64,000 nucleotides of DNA. Origin: Sphingomonas oligoaromativorans. Lineage in GTDB: Bacteria; Pseudomonadota; Alphaproteobacteria; Sphingomonadales; Sphingomonadaceae. The DNA lies in the NCBI RefSeq assembly GCF_011762195.1, contig NZ_JAASQK010000008.1, positions 1-64,000 on the forward strand, written 5' to 3'. Below, piece after piece: positions 61,708 through 64,000 of the stretch; the stretch's first letter is position 1, and each line of letters begins with the position of its first letter. Position numbers and translations under genes: made by a program. Below the pieces are notes generated by a model. The model was not told the DNA's origin and did not search any database. It saw nothing but the letters and a program-made list of their open reading frames with translations.

Positions 61708-62556
61708 ATGACCGCTGACGACACCCCCGTCTGGTTCATCTCCGGCTGTTCGACCGGCTTCGGCCGCGAGCTGGCGCGGCTCCTTCTCGAACAGGGCCAG
61801 CGCGCCGTCGTCACCGCGCGCGGCAGGGATCGCGTCGCCGATCTCGCCGCCCTCGCCCCCGATCGCGCGCTGGCGCTCGATCTCGACGTCACCGACACGG
61901 GCCAGATCGCCGCCGCCGTCGGGGCCGCCGAGGCCCGTTTCGGCCGCATCGACGTGCTCGTGAACAATGCGGGCTACGGCTATCAGTCGACCATCGAGGA
62001 GGGCGAGGACGCCCGCATCCGCGCCCAGTTCGACGCCAACGTCTTCGGCCTGTTCGCGCTCACCCGTGCCGTGCTGCCGGGGATGCGCGAGCGCCGGCGC
62101 GGCCACATCATCAACATCACCTCGGTCGCCGGCCTCGCCGGCTTTCCGGGCTCGGGCTATTATGCCGCCTCCAAGCACGCCGTGGAGGGCTTCTCCGACG
62201 CGCTCGCCGCCGAGACGGGGCCGCTCGGGCTTCAGGTCACCTGCGTCGAGCCGGGGCCGTTCCGCACCGACTGGGCGGGCCGCTCGCTCGAACAGACGCC
62301 GAGCCGCATCCCCGATTATGCCGACACCGCCGGCGCGCGGCTCCAGAGCACCAGGGCGATCAGCGGGCAGCAGGCCGGCGATCCGGTCCGCGCCGCGCAG
62401 ACGATGATCGACATCGCGCTCCGCCCCGACGCACCGCGTCACCTCGTGCTCGGCGCCTGGGGCTATGAGGCGGTGACGGAGCGGCTGGCCGGGCGGATCG
62501 CCCTCATCCGGGAGTGGCGCGAAACGAGCCTCGCCGCCGATTTCCCGGAAAATTGA
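61708..62556 (+). CDS. Short-chain dehydrogenase/reductase
   Basis: A 282-residue SDR. Seen: SGCSTGFGRELARLL (residues about 11-25), the NAD site; DVLVNNAGYGYQS (about 81-93); NITSVAGLAGFPG with the catalytic Ser (about 136-148); YYAASKHAVEGFSDALA with YxxxK (about 151-167). Substrate unknown. It stands alone between the disulfide oxidoreductase and nrdA. Confidence 0.93.
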   Translation: MTADDTPVWFISGCSTGFGRELARLLLEQGQRAVVTARGRDRVADLAALAPDRALALDLDVTDTGQIAAAVGAAEARFGRIDVLVNNAGYGYQSTIEEGEDARIRAQFDANVFGLFALTRAVLPGMRERRRGHIINITSVAGLAGFPGSGYYAASKHAVEGFSDALAAETGPLGLQVTCVEPGPFRTDWAGRSLEQTPSRIPDYADTAGARLQSTRAISGQQAGDPVRAAQTMIDIALRPDAPRHLVLGAWGYEAVTERLAGRIALIREWRETSLAADFPEN

Positions 62557-62858
62557 GGGCGGCTGCTGTATCCGGCCGTTGATGACAATCCGCATCGCGG
62601 CCGGATCATTTCGGCGCCGATCCCCAACGTCTGGTCGCCCGTAAAACCGGCCACAATTTGATCCACACATTTCGCACCGCAGCGACGCGCCGGAAATCAG
62701 GCACCTGGGAAGCGTCAAGCACCCAATCGTACCTTTCGCCAAAATAAACCCACTTGTGCCGCGACTCGGGCAGAGGCACTATCGGTTGTGTCAGGCGCTG
62801 GGGGCCGACACCAGATCGAGTTGAAACACCGGGATTCAGCCTTGAATCGCGGAACGGA

Positions 62859-62880
62859 CGTCCCATTTCACCGTGGGACG
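62859..62880. repeat. Inverted repeat upstream of nrdA (distal)
   Basis: CGTCCCA (62859-62865) and TGGGACG (62874-62880) are perfect complements separated by eight bases. It could be a regulator site. Not an NrdR box by sequence. Confidence 0.4.
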
Positions 62881-62920
62881 AACGGAGAACGGACTCGTCT
62901 GCACCGCCCTCAATGCTATG

Positions 62921-62941
62921 CTCGGGAGTGTATGTCCCGAG
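62921..62941. repeat. Inverted repeat upstream of nrdA (proximal)
   Basis: CTCGGGA (62921-62927) and TCCCGAG (62935-62941) are perfect complements with a seven-base spacer, 32 bases before the proposed start of nrdA. It could be an operator or a leader hairpin. Confidence 0.45.
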
Positions 62942-62972
62942 TCGAACGAAATATGAACGCGGGATGGACATC

Positions 62973-64000
62973 ATGGATCTTTCGGGCAGCAGCGAGACCG
63001 TCATGAACGACGCCCCCCTTCTCGACATCCAGCGCGCCGCAGCGGCCGCCAAGGACGCGTCGTCGGACGGCCAGGGCGCGCGCCCGATCCCCTATGACAT
63101 CGTCAAGGACGACAGCCGCGACGCGCTCCTCACCGATTTCGGCAAGGATACGCTGAACGATCGCTATCTCCTGCCCGGCGAGACGTATCAGGATCTCTTC
63201 GTCCGCGTGGCGTCTGCTTATGCCGACGATCAGGCGCACGCCCAGCGCCTGTATGATTATATCTCGAAGCTGTGGTTCATGCCCGCCACGCCCGTTCTCT
63301 CGAACGGCGGCACCGGCCGCGGCCTGCCGATCTCCTGCTATCTGAACTCGGTGCCGGACAGCCTGAACGGCATCGTCGACACCTGGAACGAGAATGTCTG
63401 GCTCGCTTCGCGCGGCGGCGGCATCGGCACCTATTGGGGCAATGTCCGCGGCATCGGCGAGCCGGTCGGGCTCAACGGCAAGACCTCGGGCATCATCCCG
63501 TTCGTCCGCGTGATGGACTCGCTGACGCTCGCCATCTCGCAGGGCTCGCTGCGCCGTGGCTCGGCCGCCTGCTATCTCGACGTGTCGCACCCGGAGATCG
63601 AGGAATTCCTCGAAATCCGCAAACCCTCGGGCGACTTCAACCGCAAGGCGCTCAACCTGCACCATGGCGTGCTGCTCACCGACGAGTTCATGGAAGCGGT
63701 GCGCGATGGCCGCCCGTTCGAGCTCAAGTCCCCCAAGGACGGCTCGAAGCGCGGCGAGGTCGATGCCCGCGCGCTGTTCCAGAAGCTCGTGGAAGTCCGC
63801 CTCGCGACCGGCGAGCCTTATATCGTGTTCTCGGACACGGTGAACCGCGCCATGCCGAAGTTCCAGCGCGACGTCGGCCTCAAGGTCTCGACCTCGAATC
63901 TCTGCTCGGAGATCACGCTGCCGACCGGCATGGACCAGCATGGCGTGGATCGCACGGCGGTCTGCTGCCTGTCCTCGCTCAACCTCGAGACGTGGGACCA
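62973..64000 (+). CDS. nrdA: Ribonucleoside-diphosphate reductase alpha subunit, partial (runs off the window)
   Basis: The first 342 codons of a class I ribonucleotide reductase large subunit, which makes deoxyribonucleotides and pairs with NrdB. Seen: FMPATPVLSNGGT (residues about 106-118), LPISCYLNSV (about 122-131, catalytic Cys) and ASRGGGIGTYWGNVRG (about 149-164). Later come NLHHGVLLTDEFM and SNLCSEITLPT (about 308-318), which carry the radical-site region. Start: ATG at 62973 (MDLSGSSET) is preferred; 62964 and 63003 are in-frame alternatives. The C-terminal redox Cys pair lies outside. nrdB is not in the window. Confidence 0.94.
   Translation, partial: MDLSGSSETVMNDAPLLDIQRAAAAAKDASSDGQGARPIPYDIVKDDSRDALLTDFGKDTLNDRYLLPGETYQDLFVRVASAYADDQAHAQRLYDYISKLWFMPATPVLSNGGTGRGLPISCYLNSVPDSLNGIVDTWNENVWLASRGGGIGTYWGNVRGIGEPVGLNGKTSGIIPFVRVMDSLTLAISQGSLRRGSAACYLDVSHPEIEEFLEIRKPSGDFNRKALNLHHGVLLTDEFMEAVRDGRPFELKSPKDGSKRGEVDARALFQKLVEVRLATGEPYIVFSDTVNRAMPKFQRDVGLKVSTSNLCSEITLPTGMDQHGVDRTAVCCLSSLNLETWD

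Larger units (their letters stand above)
62557..62972. other. 416-base intergenic region upstream of nrdA, lower GC
   Basis: No convincing gene. Two inverted repeats (62859-62880 and 62921-62941, listed separately) lie in the 110 bases before nrdA. On the minus strand, 62606-62800 can be read as a protein-like frame (WVYFGERYDWVLDASQVPDF, RVAAVRNVWIKL), but it lacks a supported start, so I leave it unannotated. The start of this stretch has no terminator hairpin that I can see. Confidence 0.4.

Noticed and set aside
62606-63052. A minus-strand frame upstream of nrdA that partly looks protein-like
   Set aside because: Its upper part runs antisense to the nrdA start and there is no supported start codon; only the segment near 62606-62800 looks possibly coding, too weak to annotate.
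1-64000. CRISPR array
   Set aside because: No regularly spaced repeats were seen and no cas genes occur.

Overview
The window is a high-GC alphaproteobacterial chromosome segment, most like a sphingomonad (Sphingomonadaceae). Signs are a class I NrdA of the alphaproteobacterial type, a very large NAD-glutamate dehydrogenase, TonB-dependent receptors with sphingomonad-style signal sequences, a PAS_5 protein, and many ATGA/GTGA/TTGA/TGATG gene overlaps. No taxonomic search was possible, so the assignment is inference from gene content and protein style.

Layout. Positions 1-3753 are the right end of an integrated element of visibly lower GC: a short direct repeat, an AlpA-type regulator, an operon of a HipA-like kinase and a DUF3037 protein, and a P4-type tyrosine integrase whose gene abuts the 3' end of tRNA-Thr(CGT). 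The other end lies left of the window. From 3754 the core genome begins: a PAS_5 protein and the giant gdhB, then a minus-strand block with a small cholera-toxin-A-like ADP-ribosyltransferase candidate, a ribbon-helix-helix protein, phaB, hemH and a lone molybdopterin-dehydrogenase subunit. Next comes a plus-strand run of lgt, a MidA-like methyltransferase, a GNAT and pgeF. A PLP gamma-family enzyme follows, and a minus-strand trio (CDP-alcohol phosphotransferase, nucleotidyltransferase, HAD phosphatase) that looks like a self-contained phosphodiester or lipid head-group pathway.

Positions 23.8-27.4 kb hold an Mla-type lipid transporter (permease with fused STAS domain, ATPase, MCE protein, auxiliary lipoprotein). 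After it come pepN, an epimerase-like protein, an EamA transporter, threonine aldolase, mtnP, a CorA-type transporter, two pirins and a small nucleotidyltransferase-fold protein whose start codon lies in a hairpin. Two TonB-dependent receptors follow (37.3-42.4 kb), the second preceded by a Met/His-rich membrane-anchored protein that suggests metal, perhaps copper, uptake. Arginine/ornithine catabolic genes (astC/argD-like and astD) are flanked by two LysR regulators; the second is divergent from an aldo/keto reductase. ilvE, a diguanylate cyclase and a tightly coupled biotin operon bioF-bioH-like-bioC-bioD-bioA follow (bioB is absent). A MarR-NodT-EmrA-EmrB multidrug efflux operon with a perfect palindromic operator candidate, a DUF4126 protein coupled to a disulfide oxidoreductase, an SDR and the 5' part of nrdA complete the window.

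The items most worth a second look are the ADP-ribosyltransferase candidate (10150-10737), the HipA-like/DUF3037 pair on the tRNA-Thr element, the CDP-alcohol/NTP-transferase/HAD cluster, the molybdopterin subunit that lacks its catalytic glutamate and partner subunit, and the hairpin that buries the start of the gene at 36703. None of these functions is proven by sequence reading alone.
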